From contig JAAFJB010000004.1 of the NCBI GenBank assembly GCA_013297995.1, positions 1 through 64,000 on the forward strand: DNA of 64,000 bases, in the 5' to 3' direction. The notes below the pieces were generated by a model. It ran no database searches and was not told the DNA's origin. It was given only the letters and a program-made list of their open reading frames with translations. Both the position numbers and the translations under genes were made by a program. Shown here piece by piece: positions 18,555 through 27,301 of this stretch (the stretch's first letter is position 1; each line of letters starts with the position of its first letter). The DNA comes from Chitinophagales bacterium (GTDB taxonomy: Bacteria; Bacteroidota; Bacteroidia; Chitinophagales; Chitinophagaceae).

Positions 18555-20576
18555 ATGAAAACAAAATCCCTTCTGATTGCACTCCTATTAATAGTAGCAT
18601 CTGGCATTTTTGCACAAGATGCTAAACTGCGTTCTTTTGAATCTATGGGCTATCGCAATGAATCAATTATTGGTATAGCTGGTGCGCTTACTTACTTTGT
18701 GAAATTACAGCCTAGAGACGATGTGAATAATACCAAGCTAGTTCTGCATATCAGGCCCTCTCAGGTTTTAAGAGAAGATAAGTCTACCGTTACCATTTCG
18801 CTGAAAGATGAACCCGTTTATACACAAAGGGTTTCTTCAAATGCAATAGATTCGGTAATGACTATTGTGATTCCTTTAGATAAGCGCTATGTGCAACCCG
18901 ATGGAAGATTTATTAAATTAAGGGTGGATGCAAAGCTGGCTATGTCCGACGAGTTTTGTCAAGATATTGACAATCCAGCCATCTGGCTTACCGTTAGAAA
19001 CTCCTCTTATTTGAATGTGATACGACAAGAAAAAAACAGTTTTTATCACAGCTTAAAAGAAACCGTTTTTGAATATGAACGTGTTTCAACTCCTGTAAAT
19101 TCAGACTTAGACGATTTGCTAAGCGGGGGCGTACTCTTTGCACTTTTAAAACAAAAAGGAGCACTGGAAGAAATTATTACTACTAATTATCGCGAATCTG
19201 ATACACTTGAAAATACCATTATTACGGGACAGTTTAGTAAGCTACCCTCCTTTGTTAAAAACCTACTTCCCACTTTTGGAGCTGGCCAAGGTTGCATTGC
19301 CAATATAAACCCTTGGGGCGATGGTCGCACCGTTTTGGTAGTTACTGGCAAAGATGCTGAGGGATATAAGAAGGCTATTAATACCTTAACCAATTATAAA
19401 ATCATCAACAGTAGCTTCTCAAATACAATGATTGTAGATGCGGGGCTTCCCAATTATTTTGACAAGAACCAGCTACCCGTAGTTTTCTCTTTGGAGGAAC
19501 TGGGCGGAACCCCTAGAATTATGGAAGGTATAGGGGCACTTAAAACCAATTATGCCTTTTCATTGGCCGATTATAATGCCATTCCCAAAAAACTAACTTT
19601 TCACTTAGAAGCCATGCTATCTATGTTGAAAGAAGGCGATCGTGGGTTCTTGAATGTGTACCTAAACGATAACCTGGTATTTAGTACCGATTTGCACGAT
19701 AAAACCAGCTTTTCAGGTGATATAGAACTCAAACCATATTTGTTGACAAAAAACAATTCATTGGTTGTAGAAATGCGATTTCATGGTGCTGGTAATATTT
19801 GTAAAGAAGGCTTTTCTAATTTCTTTGGATTCATTGATACTAAAACATCTAACCTAGTATTTTCGGGTGAAAAACTAAATGAGTTTTATAACTTTTTCAA
19901 CTATCCAGGAGAGTTTAGAAAGAAGTCGCTACAAATGATTGTAACCCCTTCTATGATTCCTTATTTGGCTGCTTCATTGGGCGAATTAATTCACCAATTA
20001 AATACCGCTACACTCGTTGCCAATTATTTATTTATCCCAGAAATAGTTACATCTGATAAAGCTAGTTTGAGCGATTTGAGTAATTATAACGTGATTTCGC
20101 TCCTACACAGGAATGACCCTTTTATTAAGAATTTTGAAAAAAATCTGCCCGTACAATTCAATAAAGATTTTCAGTTGTATAAAGATGTAAGTGGACAAAC
20201 CTCTTATTCTATTAACGACTTTTCAAGTAGTGGAATTGCGCAAATATTTAGACAAGGATCTGTTACCCACCTCCTCATTAGTTCCTTAGGGGATAGTGCT
20301 ATTAGTGATGCTTTTGAAGGAGTAATTAAAAGCTTTGGATCACAGTACTCAGCCATTGAGAGCAATGTATGCGTAGCCAATAGTAAGGGCAAAAGTAATT
20401 TCTTTTTTAAGTTGCCCGATAATGCAGGATTGGTAAGTTATAGAGGGGATAAGAACAACCTCGCACTTATCTGGAATAAGTATAAATATTTTATACTAGG
20501 TGGATTGGTATTGCTCTTGTTGTTGGCATTCTTTTTTGTAAGAAAACGAGTTAAGAAATCTCAAGAAATAGTTTAA
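18555..20576 (+). CDS. BcsB-like cellulose synthase periplasmic subunit
   Basis: Signal peptide (residues 1-20, ending GIFAQ), a long periplasmic region rich in beta structure, and a single C-terminal transmembrane helix (about 647-665, FILGGLVLLLLLAFFFVRK) with a basic cytoplasmic tail. This matches the BcsB family (PF03170) in layout and in segments such as LRSFESMGYRNESIIGIAGA and LHIRPSQVL. At 673 residues it is shorter than E. coli BcsB (779). BcsB guides the polymer through the periplasm and its tail anchor activates the synthase. The glycosyltransferase follows after 27 bases. No BcsC-like outer-membrane porin lies in the window. Confidence 0.82.
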   Translation: MKTKSLLIALLLIVASGIFAQDAKLRSFESMGYRNESIIGIAGALTYFVKLQPRDDVNNTKLVLHIRPSQVLREDKSTVTISLKDEPVYTQRVSSNAIDSVMTIVIPLDKRYVQPDGRFIKLRVDAKLAMSDEFCQDIDNPAIWLTVRNSSYLNVIRQEKNSFYHSLKETVFEYERVSTPVNSDLDDLLSGGVLFALLKQKGALEEIITTNYRESDTLENTIITGQFSKLPSFVKNLLPTFGAGQGCIANINPWGDGRTVLVVTGKDAEGYKKAINTLTNYKIINSSFSNTMIVDAGLPNYFDKNQLPVVFSLEELGGTPRIMEGIGALKTNYAFSLADYNAIPKKLTFHLEAMLSMLKEGDRGFLNVYLNDNLVFSTDLHDKTSFSGDIELKPYLLTKNNSLVVEMRFHGAGNICKEGFSNFFGFIDTKTSNLVFSGEKLNEFYNFFNYPGEFRKKSLQMIVTPSMIPYLAASLGELIHQLNTATLVANYLFIPEIVTSDKASLSDLSNYNVISLLHRNDPFIKNFEKNLPVQFNKDFQLYKDVSGQTSYSINDFSSSGIAQIFRQGSVTHLLISSLGDSAISDAFEGVIKSFGSQYSAIESNVCVANSKGKSNFFFKLPDNAGLVSYRGDKNNLALIWNKYKYFILGGLVLLLLLAFFFVRKRVKKSQEIV

Positions 20577-20603
20577 TAGAAAGCTTAAATATAAGTCGCG
20601 CTT

Positions 20604-22466
20604 ATGCCTGTTTGTGCCTTGAATAATATGATTAGTGTAGGCCTGTTTACAACGGCTAAGCTTGAGCAAATTGAGGAAATTGCCGAGGAATACGACTATG
20701 CTTATATTAAAGCCGCACTAAATTTTGGATTTCTTACGCGCAAACAGTATACCTCTTTTTTAGAACGCTCGGGTTTTCCTTTATTTGATATACGCAATGA
20801 AGTAATAGATGAAACCTTTGTTTCAGAATGTGATTTATTACACCTAAATGCTTTTTTGTATTTGCCCATAAGAAATGACGGGAAAGGGAATTTAATCATA
20901 GCTGCAGCGGATCCCCTTGATGAGAAATTATTGGGGGTTCTGGAATTAAAATTTGCTACCAAAGTTAAACTGGTAGCAGCCTCCGACCTAGATATTACTT
21001 GGATGGTACATAAATTTAGGGGTGAGTATTATGTAAAAGAAGCCGTATTCAGCTTAATGCGTAAAGATCCTGAAAGTTCGGGATTGATAACATTTACCGA
21101 TGCACAACTGGTGGTAATTTTTTCACTAATTGCATTGGCATTTACCATGCTTACCATTAATTTTATTTCTGTATTTATCTTTATCAATCTGGTTTTTAGT
21201 GGCATATTTTTATTCGCTATTTTATTCAAGCTTTATATTGCTTTAAAAGGATCAAAATATGAATTGCTTGAAACTGTTACCAAGGCAGAAGTCAAAAGTA
21301 TTGAGAATGATTCCCTGCCCGTTTACACCATTTTATTACCCGTATATAAAGAAGATAAGCTAATTCGTAAATTGATTTGGAATTTAAGAAGTCTAGATTA
21401 CCCAAGGGGAAAGCTAGACGTGAAGTTGCTCATAGAAGAAGACGATGATAAAACACTCAATGCAGTTCGTAACCTAGATTTTCCAGCTAATTTTGAAACC
21501 ATTGTAGTTCCCTTTCACATGCCCAAAACCAAGCCCAAAGCTTGTAATTATGGATTGTTTTTTTGCAAAGGAAAATATCTTACCATTTACGACGCAGAAG
21601 ACGTGCCAGATTCTGATCAGTTGAAGAAAGTAGTCTGCCTTTTTCGTAAACTCCCCAAAGACTATATTGTTTTACAAGGTGCTTTAAACTATTTTAATAA
21701 GAACGAAAATGTGCTTACAAGAATGTTTACACTAGAATATTCTTATTGGTTTGATTATATGCTGCCTGGGTTGCAATCACTAGATGTACCCATTCCCCTA
21801 GGTGGAACTTCAAACCATTTTAAGCTAGACAAACTAAAGGAGCTAGGAGGCTGGGATCCATTTAATGTAACGGAAGACGCCGATTTGGGGGTGCGCGTAT
21901 TTGAGAAGCGGTATAAAGTGGGCGTGGTAAACAGTACCACTTTAGAAGAAGCTAATAATGAACCCTTTAACTGGATTCGGCAGCGTTCGAGATGGATTAA
22001 AGGATATATGCAAACCTCATTGGTGCATATGCGCAATCCTGTGAAGCTGGTGAATAAAATTGGTTGGCGTGGTTTTTTTGGATTTAATTTCTTTGTAGGG
22101 TTTACGCCCATTACCTTTTTGTTGTATCCTGTATTATTATCGTTCTGGGTAATCTATATTATTTTTAGTCTCGACTCGGTTAAGGTACTTTTTCCAGACT
22201 GGGTATTGTACATTTCCATTTTTAACTTTATTGCCGGAAATACTTTAATGATTTACATAAATATGTTAGCGGTTTTTAAGCGGAGATACTATGAACTAAT
22301 TTTGTTTGCATTGCTAAATCCTTTGTATTGGCTGATGCACTCTATAGCCGCATACAAGGGTTTGTGGCAATTGATTTATAAACCATTCTATTGGGAAAAA
22401 ACCAATCATGGACTCACCAAAGTGTCTCATTCTGCTGCGGCAGCCGCAAATGCAAATGCTACCTAA
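20604..22466 (+). CDS. Processive GT2 glycosyltransferase with N-terminal T2SSE_N/MshEN-like domain
   Basis: BcsA-like synthase of 620 residues. Residues ~30-145 look like the type II secretion E N-terminal domain (GFLTRKQYTSFLERSGFPL, then IRNEVIDE, IIAAADPLDEKLL). Two membrane helices (~168-212) precede a GT2 domain with the DxD motif DAED (330-333), TEDAD (423-427) and QRSRW (460-464), the Q(Q/R)xRW signature of processive synthases. Several C-terminal helices follow. There is no PilZ domain. MshEN domains bind c-di-GMP in some proteins, including the synthase NfrB of E. coli; whether this one does cannot be read by eye. Polymer identity unknown. A second ATG at 20628 is an alternative start. 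Overlaps the next gene by one base. Confidence 0.85.
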   Translation: MPVCALNNMISVGLFTTAKLEQIEEIAEEYDYAYIKAALNFGFLTRKQYTSFLERSGFPLFDIRNEVIDETFVSECDLLHLNAFLYLPIRNDGKGNLIIAAADPLDEKLLGVLELKFATKVKLVAASDLDITWMVHKFRGEYYVKEAVFSLMRKDPESSGLITFTDAQLVVIFSLIALAFTMLTINFISVFIFINLVFSGIFLFAILFKLYIALKGSKYELLETVTKAEVKSIENDSLPVYTILLPVYKEDKLIRKLIWNLRSLDYPRGKLDVKLLIEEDDDKTLNAVRNLDFPANFETIVVPFHMPKTKPKACNYGLFFCKGKYLTIYDAEDVPDSDQLKKVVCLFRKLPKDYIVLQGALNYFNKNENVLTRMFTLEYSYWFDYMLPGLQSLDVPIPLGGTSNHFKLDKLKELGGWDPFNVTEDADLGVRVFEKRYKVGVVNSTTLEEANNEPFNWIRQRSRWIKGYMQTSLVHMRNPVKLVNKIGWRGFFGFNFFVGFTPITFLLYPVLLSFWVIYIIFSLDSVKVLFPDWVLYISIFNFIAGNTLMIYINMLAVFKRRYYELILFALLNPLYWLMHSIAAYKGLWQLIYKPFYWEKTNHGLTKVSHSAAAAANANAT

Positions 22467-24034
22467 TGCAACTTACCAATAATCAAATAAGAATCATCTC
22501 TTTGTTGCTGGTACTCCATTATATAGTACTGGCTTGGCTGTTTCATAGAAATGGATATGAACACACCGAAAGATTATTTTATGCTGAAAAATTGAGGTTG
22601 CTTTTTGATTATAAAGAAAATACTTTACTTACCCTTGGAACTACTTTTCCTACCACTGTTTTTTTAATAAATGTATTGTTCTCGCCTTTTGGATATTTGT
22701 TTGCACCCATTGCTTCTACCATAGTTATCATGTCTTTCTTGTTTTATTTTATGGCCATTGATATTAGAGAAGCTGCCATTCCAGGAAAGACTTTGTTTTT
22801 TTGTTTGTTAATATTATTTGTATTACATCCTCAGTTTATTTTTTCAGCAGTTAGTGGGAGAAATATTGCGGCCATTATGCTGGGCTTTTATCTCTTGTTT
22901 AGAAGTCTCTTTAGTTACTATAAAAGTCAAACAACTTATTATTTATCGCTGGCAAGTATTTTTTTGGCGACTTTAATTTTTTCCGAAATTAATTTTTTGT
23001 GGCTGGTACTTTCCTTTCTGCCATTTGTAGTACTGGTATCTTTAGAAGGCATAAAAGTAGCCAAAGATGAACCCGTAGTATTTCAGTATTATCAAGCCCT
23101 GAACAATCGTTCACTGCGAAGAAAACTGGTAAATAGAACCGTTGCCTTGTATTTGGTTTTATACTTGCTTCCCCTTGGAGCAATTTATCTTTTTAGAACC
23201 TTAAATGAATCGCATGCAGGCGATCCTACTTATTTCTTAAGTAGTCAATATGCCAACTGGAGAGTAACTGGAACGGCTTCTATTACAAAAATACTAGAGC
23301 AAGGCATAGAGGGTAATTTAATGAAACAAACCCAGATAGTGTTTCCATTATTCACCATTTTTTTAGCGCCTATATTTATAGCCGCACTTGCATTTTTTAA
23401 GGGAAAGATGTATGAATTATTTACCTTACTTACTCCCTTAATTTTCTTCTCAATTGTGTTAATAGACGCTCAATATTATTTAACCACAGAATATTTTATT
23501 ATTATTATTGTAATGGCATTTGTGGCATTGAGTTTTACTGCAAAATCGCAATTGTCTAATAAAATAACATCGCTTATTTTATTAGTCGCTACAGGGCTAA
23601 CTATTGTGGGAGGGGTGTATTATTTTAAAGCCACCAGCGATTTTGAAGAGAAAGATTTTTATACGGTACTTACCAGTCCCGCCGAATGGATAAAACCTAA
23701 GAAGGCTTCTGAGGTAAAAATAGTGGCAGAATATATTTCTAGTGTAGTTTCGGCAAAGCGTCCTATTTTAATTGATGATGCGGCAGCCTATCCAATAGTA
23801 GCACACCTTAGTTCATTAGAAGGATTGGTAATGCCCATGCAAAAGAATTTTGTTACAGTAATTGAGAATCCTGTTTTATCGGTTGAATTTATTTGCGTAG
23901 CCAAAAGAGTAAACCGATTACATAATTTTACTGCCTTAAATGCCTATAATTTAAATATTATGAAAGAGCGGTTGGAATTAAAACCCAGCCGTGTTTTTGA
24001 AACCGAAAATTGGATTATATATAGTATTCGTTAA
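22466..24034 (+). CDS. Polytopic membrane protein of unknown function (exopolysaccharide locus)
   Basis: I do not recognise this family. The 522-residue protein has about ten hydrophobic segments up to residue ~400 (for example FFCLLILFVLHPQFIFSAV, LIFFSIVLIDAQYYL), then a ~125-residue soluble C-terminal part (SEVKIVAEYISSVVSAKRPI, LIDDAAAYPIVAHLSS). The layout recalls GT-C membrane glycosyltransferases, but no DD/DE motif stands out in the first loop. The ATG at 22466 overlaps the glycosyltransferase stop (TAATG), so the two are probably translationally coupled, which argues for a role in making, modifying or moving the same polymer. Stop codons interlock (TTAA) with the convergent fadN-like gene. 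Confidence 0.75.
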   Translation: MQLTNNQIRIISLLLVLHYIVLAWLFHRNGYEHTERLFYAEKLRLLFDYKENTLLTLGTTFPTTVFLINVLFSPFGYLFAPIASTIVIMSFLFYFMAIDIREAAIPGKTLFFCLLILFVLHPQFIFSAVSGRNIAAIMLGFYLLFRSLFSYYKSQTTYYLSLASIFLATLIFSEINFLWLVLSFLPFVVLVSLEGIKVAKDEPVVFQYYQALNNRSLRRKLVNRTVALYLVLYLLPLGAIYLFRTLNESHAGDPTYFLSSQYANWRVTGTASITKILEQGIEGNLMKQTQIVFPLFTIFLAPIFIAALAFFKGKMYELFTLLTPLIFFSIVLIDAQYYLTTEYFIIIIVMAFVALSFTAKSQLSNKITSLILLVATGLTIVGGVYYFKATSDFEEKDFYTVLTSPAEWIKPKKASEVKIVAEYISSVVSAKRPILIDDAAAYPIVAHLSSLEGLVMPMQKNFVTVIENPVLSVEFICVAKRVNRLHNFTALNAYNLNIMKERLELKPSRVFETENWIIYSIR

Positions 24035-26406
24035 TTCCGAATAGGTCTTCCACTTTTAAGCACACTTTGTATTCTTTCTAATGTTTTTTTCTCCCCACAT
24101 AAGCTTAGGAAAGCCTCTCTTTCTAAATCAAGTAAGTATTGTTCAGAAACCAAGCTTTGTTGGCTTAGGTTGCCACCACACAATACATAAGCCAGTTTAC
24201 GCGCCACCAGTGCATCGTGATCAGTGGCATAACCGCCTCTCCACATTTGATTGATACCGGCAAGCATTGCCCCCAATCCTGATTGGCCTAGTACTTTAAT
24301 ATCCTTCCGCTGGGTAGGCATTTGATAACCTTGTTCGTGCATAGCCAGCACAGATTTTTTTGCAACTGCAATTCTTCTGCTGCTATTCATTACTACTTCA
24401 TCTCTACCGGGTAACATAATACCCAAATCAAAAGACTCTTGGGCAGAAGTGGCAACTTTAGCGGTTGCAATAGAGAAGAATCGTTTTTTAAGGGTATTGG
24501 TTTCTGGTTCATCTTCGTGCAATTCATCGCTCGCGCGCAAGGCAAATTCTTTGGTGCCGCCGCCTCCAGGAATCAATCCTACGCCCAATTCAACTAAGCC
24601 AATATAGGTTTCTGCCGCCGCGCAAATTTTATCGGCGTGTAAATTCATTTCACAACCTCCACCCAAAGTTAAACCATGGGGTGCAGTAACCACAGGTATG
24701 CTAGAGTAGCGAAGCCGCATCATACTGTTTTGAAACATGCGAATGGCCATATCCAACTCATCATATTCTTGCTCAATAGCCAGCATAAAAATCATTCCCA
24801 CATTAGCACCTGCACTAAAATTAGGGCCTTCATTGGCAATCACCAATCCCTTGTATTTTTCTTCAGCAATGCCAATGGCTTTATTCAATCCTTCTAATAC
24901 TTCACCACCAATACTGTTCATTTTAGTACTCCATTCAAAGCCAGCAACGCCGTCTCCCATATCATACATTTTGCAAGCACTGTTTTTCCAAATCAATTGA
25001 TCACTGTAATTTTTTAGGATTAAAAATGACTCTCCACCTGGAATTATTTTATATGATTTAGAAGCAGGGTCGTAGTACATTTTCTTGCCCCCTTCTATTT
25101 TATAAAAACTATTGGCACCAACGGCAAGCATCTCTTCAATCCATGGAGCAATGGCGTATCCAGCAGTTTTCATAGCAGCAACTGTTGTGGCTACTCCCAA
25201 TGTATCCCAGCTTTCAAAAGCACCTATTTCCCAACCAAACCCAGCCATCATAGCATCGTCAATTCGATACAATTCATTGCTTATTTCAGGAATACGAAAG
25301 GAAATATACGAGAACAAGGAATGGTGAAAGGCACGATAAAATTCACCAGCTTTATCTGTTGCTGCACTCAATATTTTAATGCGCTGCTTTAAATCTTCTA
25401 TGGGTTTGGCTGTTTCAGTGCTGGCAAATTTTGGTTTTACCCTCGCCCCATATTCCAGGGTGGTTAAATTAAGGGTTAGTATTTCTTTGCCAGCGGTAGA
25501 TTTTATTTTTTTGAAGAAACCTTGTCCCGTTTTGTCGCCCAGCCATTTGTTTTGAAGCAGTTGTGCTAACCAGGTAGGGGTAGTAAAAATGGTTCTGGCT
25601 TCATCATTGGGACAGTTGTCGGCAACACCATTGGCAACTTTTACCAAGGTATCAATACCCACCACATCTGCTGTTCTAAAAGTGGCAGATTTGGGGCGAC
25701 CAATAATGGGGCCTGTTAATGCATCAATTTCATCAATCGATAATTTTTGTTGATCCATGATATGAAAAACACTCATGATGCTGAAAACCCCTATTCTATT
25801 GGCTATAAAGGCAGGTGTGTCTTTACAAAGAACCGTTGTTTTACCCAAGTGTAAGTCGCCATAATGCATCAGAAAATCAATCACCGATTGATCTGTAAAA
25901 GGGGTTGGAATAATTTCAAGTAGGCGCAAATAACGGGGAGGGTTAAAAAAATGTGTGCCGCAGAAATGCTTTTTAAAATCTTCACTTCTTCCTTCTGCCA
26001 TTAAATGAATAGGAATACCCGAAGTATTGGAGCTTATTAGGGTACCTGGTTTTCTAAATTGTTCTACTTTTTCGTAGATGATTTGTTTAATGTTGAGTTG
26101 CTCCACTACCACTTCTATGATCCAATCACAACCAGCAATTTCTGGCATATTATCATCAAAATTCCCCGTCTTTATCTTATTTATAGCCGATTTGGTAAAT
26201 ACAGGCGAAGGATTGCTTTTGATAGCAGCTTGTAACGCTTCATTCACCAACTGATTTCGCAGTGCAGGCTGACTAGCGTTTTCAGCCGATGGTGCCACTC
26301 TATCTAATAATAGAACTGGCAGGCCAATACCCGCAAAATGACAAGCAATTCTAGAACCCATTACGCCACTGCCTAGGATGGCAACTTTTTTAATTGAGCG
26401 ATTCAT
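24031..26406 (-). CDS. 3-hydroxyacyl-CoA dehydrogenase / enoyl-CoA hydratase, FadN-like
   Basis: Two-domain beta-oxidation enzyme of 791 residues. The order is 3-hydroxyacyl-CoA dehydrogenase first (NAD loop GSGVMGSRIACHFA at 12-25; SSNTSGIPI; CGTHFFNPPRYLRLLEI) and crotonase second (oxyanion-hole segments GPNFSAGANVG and GLTLGGGCEMNLHADKICA). This is the reverse of E. coli FadB/FadJ and matches FadN of Bacillus subtilis in order and length. It would hydrate enoyl-CoA and oxidise the 3-hydroxyacyl-CoA. The usual partner genes for thiolase and acyl-CoA dehydrogenase are not upstream in the window: the preceding 600 bases are non-coding except for a possible tiny gene. Confidence 0.93.
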   Translation of the reverse strand: MNRSIKKVAILGSGVMGSRIACHFAGIGLPVLLLDRVAPSAENASQPALRNQLVNEALQAAIKSNPSPVFTKSAINKIKTGNFDDNMPEIAGCDWIIEVVVEQLNIKQIIYEKVEQFRKPGTLISSNTSGIPIHLMAEGRSEDFKKHFCGTHFFNPPRYLRLLEIIPTPFTDQSVIDFLMHYGDLHLGKTTVLCKDTPAFIANRIGVFSIMSVFHIMDQQKLSIDEIDALTGPIIGRPKSATFRTADVVGIDTLVKVANGVADNCPNDEARTIFTTPTWLAQLLQNKWLGDKTGQGFFKKIKSTAGKEILTLNLTTLEYGARVKPKFASTETAKPIEDLKQRIKILSAATDKAGEFYRAFHHSLFSYISFRIPEISNELYRIDDAMMAGFGWEIGAFESWDTLGVATTVAAMKTAGYAIAPWIEEMLAVGANSFYKIEGGKKMYYDPASKSYKIIPGGESFLILKNYSDQLIWKNSACKMYDMGDGVAGFEWSTKMNSIGGEVLEGLNKAIGIAEEKYKGLVIANEGPNFSAGANVGMIFMLAIEQEYDELDMAIRMFQNSMMRLRYSSIPVVTAPHGLTLGGGCEMNLHADKICAAAETYIGLVELGVGLIPGGGGTKEFALRASDELHEDEPETNTLKKRFFSIATAKVATSAQESFDLGIMLPGRDEVVMNSSRRIAVAKKSVLAMHEQGYQMPTQRKDIKVLGQSGLGAMLAGINQMWRGGYATDHDALVARKLAYVLCGGNLSQQSLVSEQYLLDLEREAFLSLCGEKKTLERIQSVLKSGRPIRN

Positions 26407-26501
26407 TTGTAAGGATTTAATAGGGTTAAGCAGTAAATTAGTTAGTTATGCAACTATTATTCGAAGATAGTGCAAAACCAGCTTTCTCATTCATATGGGG
26501 C

Positions 26502-26542
26502 AAAAAAAATATCAAACATTTCGGGGGAAGTGTTTGATATTT
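26502..26542 (-). terminator. Rho-independent terminator, minus strand, upstream of the fadN-like gene
   Basis: A perfect 12-base stem (AAATATCAAACA / TGTTTGATATTT) with a 12-base loop. On the plus strand it is preceded by A8, so minus-strand RNA has the hairpin followed by a U run. It lies about 95 bases upstream of the fadN-like start, so it must end a separate short minus-strand transcript or act as an attenuator in the leader. Confidence 0.75.
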
Positions 26543-26566
26543 TAATGGGTCAGCATGCATCAAGGT

Positions 26567-26647
26567 TTATTCCTCGGAAATTGCTGCACCTTTGTAGGCC
26601 AAATATAGGCATACAAGATAAACGGCTAAAAGAAGATAAACTAACAT
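26567..26647 (-). CDS. Possible 26-residue single-pass membrane peptide
   Basis: An ATG-started frame of 26 codons ending in TAA. Its product is hydrophobic from residue 2 to about 18 (begins MLVYLLLAVYLVCLYLAYKG) and ends with a short polar tail (AISEE), the look of a one-helix membrane microprotein. The stop lies 24 bases before the minus-strand terminator hairpin, which is the main support for a real transcript. Size and topology recall accessory microproteins such as KdpF or CydX, but no matching complex is nearby, so I assign no function. There is no clear ribosome binding site. Confidence 0.4.
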   Translation of the reverse strand: MLVYLLLAVYLVCLYLAYKGAAISEE

Positions 26648-26990
26648 AATCGGGGGATTTGTGTTTACAAATTAGTGAAAAAGAAACATTTATTAGAATA
26701 ATTCATTTTTTTATTTTTTTGAGATTTCCATTTTAATGGGAAATGCTCGTGCAAATATTGATGAAATGCTTATTGAGTAAGCGTTTTAATTATAAAACGA
26801 ATAATATTGATTAATACAATTATTTTCTGCAAAAGTTTAAAAAAAGCAGAAATACCAGATAATAGTTAACCTAATTAACCATTATTCGTCCATTTTTTGA
26901 GGGTGAATGGGGTTTACCGGTTAAAAATAACCGTTGCTTTGTTTTTATTACCTTTTAAAATTTTACCCTTAAGGATGGCTTGTATTCGTT

Positions 26991-26998
26991 TATTTTTG
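26991..26998 (+). promoter_or_regulatory. Possible -7 element (TATTTTTG) of the gatC promoter
   Basis: It matches the Bacteroidota -7 consensus TAnnTTTG and ends 4 bases before the gatC ATG, so transcription would begin at or next to the start codon (leaderless mRNA). No TTTG -33 element is seen at the expected distance, so confidence is low. Confidence 0.35.
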
Positions 26999-27002
26999 TT
27001 AC

Positions 27003-27293
27003 ATGAATATTTCTCAAGAAACCGTACAGCATTTGGCCCATCTAGCTCGTTTGAGCTGTAAGCCCGTGGAGCTGCTTCGTGTGCAGCAAGATCTGTCTAA
27101 GATGGTAGGCTTTATTGAACAATTAGCGGAAGTAGATACTGAGGGGGTTGCCCCGCTTTTATTTATGAGTGAAGCAACCAATATTTGGCGGGAAGATACT
27201 ATATCAGGAAGTATCTCACAAACCGAAGCATTGCAATCTTCCCCCGTTACCAGTATGGATTATTTTAAAGTGCCCACAGTGATTAAAAAGTAA
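27003..27293 (+). CDS. gatC: Asp-tRNA(Asn)/Glu-tRNA(Gln) amidotransferase subunit C
   Basis: Small 96-residue subunit that stabilises the GatAB amidotransferase, which converts Glu-tRNA(Gln) and Asp-tRNA(Asn) to the correctly charged forms. Family features are the N-terminal helix [12 protein letters not shown], the segment [19 protein letters not shown] and the Pro-rich second half (VAPL, then ending VPTVIKK). gatA and gatB are not in the window, so the subunit genes are scattered. An ABC transporter ATPase gene starts 8 bases downstream and is probably cotranscribed. Confidence 0.93.
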   Translation: MNISQETVQHLAHLARLSCKPVELLRVQQDLSKMVGFIEQLAEVDTEGVAPLLFMSEATNIWREDTISGSISQTEALQSSPVTSMDYFKVPTVIKK

Positions 27294-27301
27294 AATACAG
27301 C

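Larger units (their letters stand above)
26407..27002. other. Long intergenic region with several hairpins
   Basis: This ~600-base AT-rich stretch separates the divergent fadN-like gene and gatC. It holds a possible 26-codon gene on the minus strand, a minus-strand terminator, and further stem-loops: CGTTTTA/TAAAACG (26782-26799, 4-base loop), TTTCTGC/GCAGAAA (26824-26852) and CGGTTA/TAACCG with an AAAA loop (26918-26933). I saw no tRNA-like TPsiC arm and no riboswitch I recognise. Confidence 0.6.

Noticed and set aside
26407-27002. tRNA or riboswitch in the long intergenic region
   Set aside because: No GTTCRANNC arm, no acceptor pairing and no known riboswitch core; only simple stem-loops.
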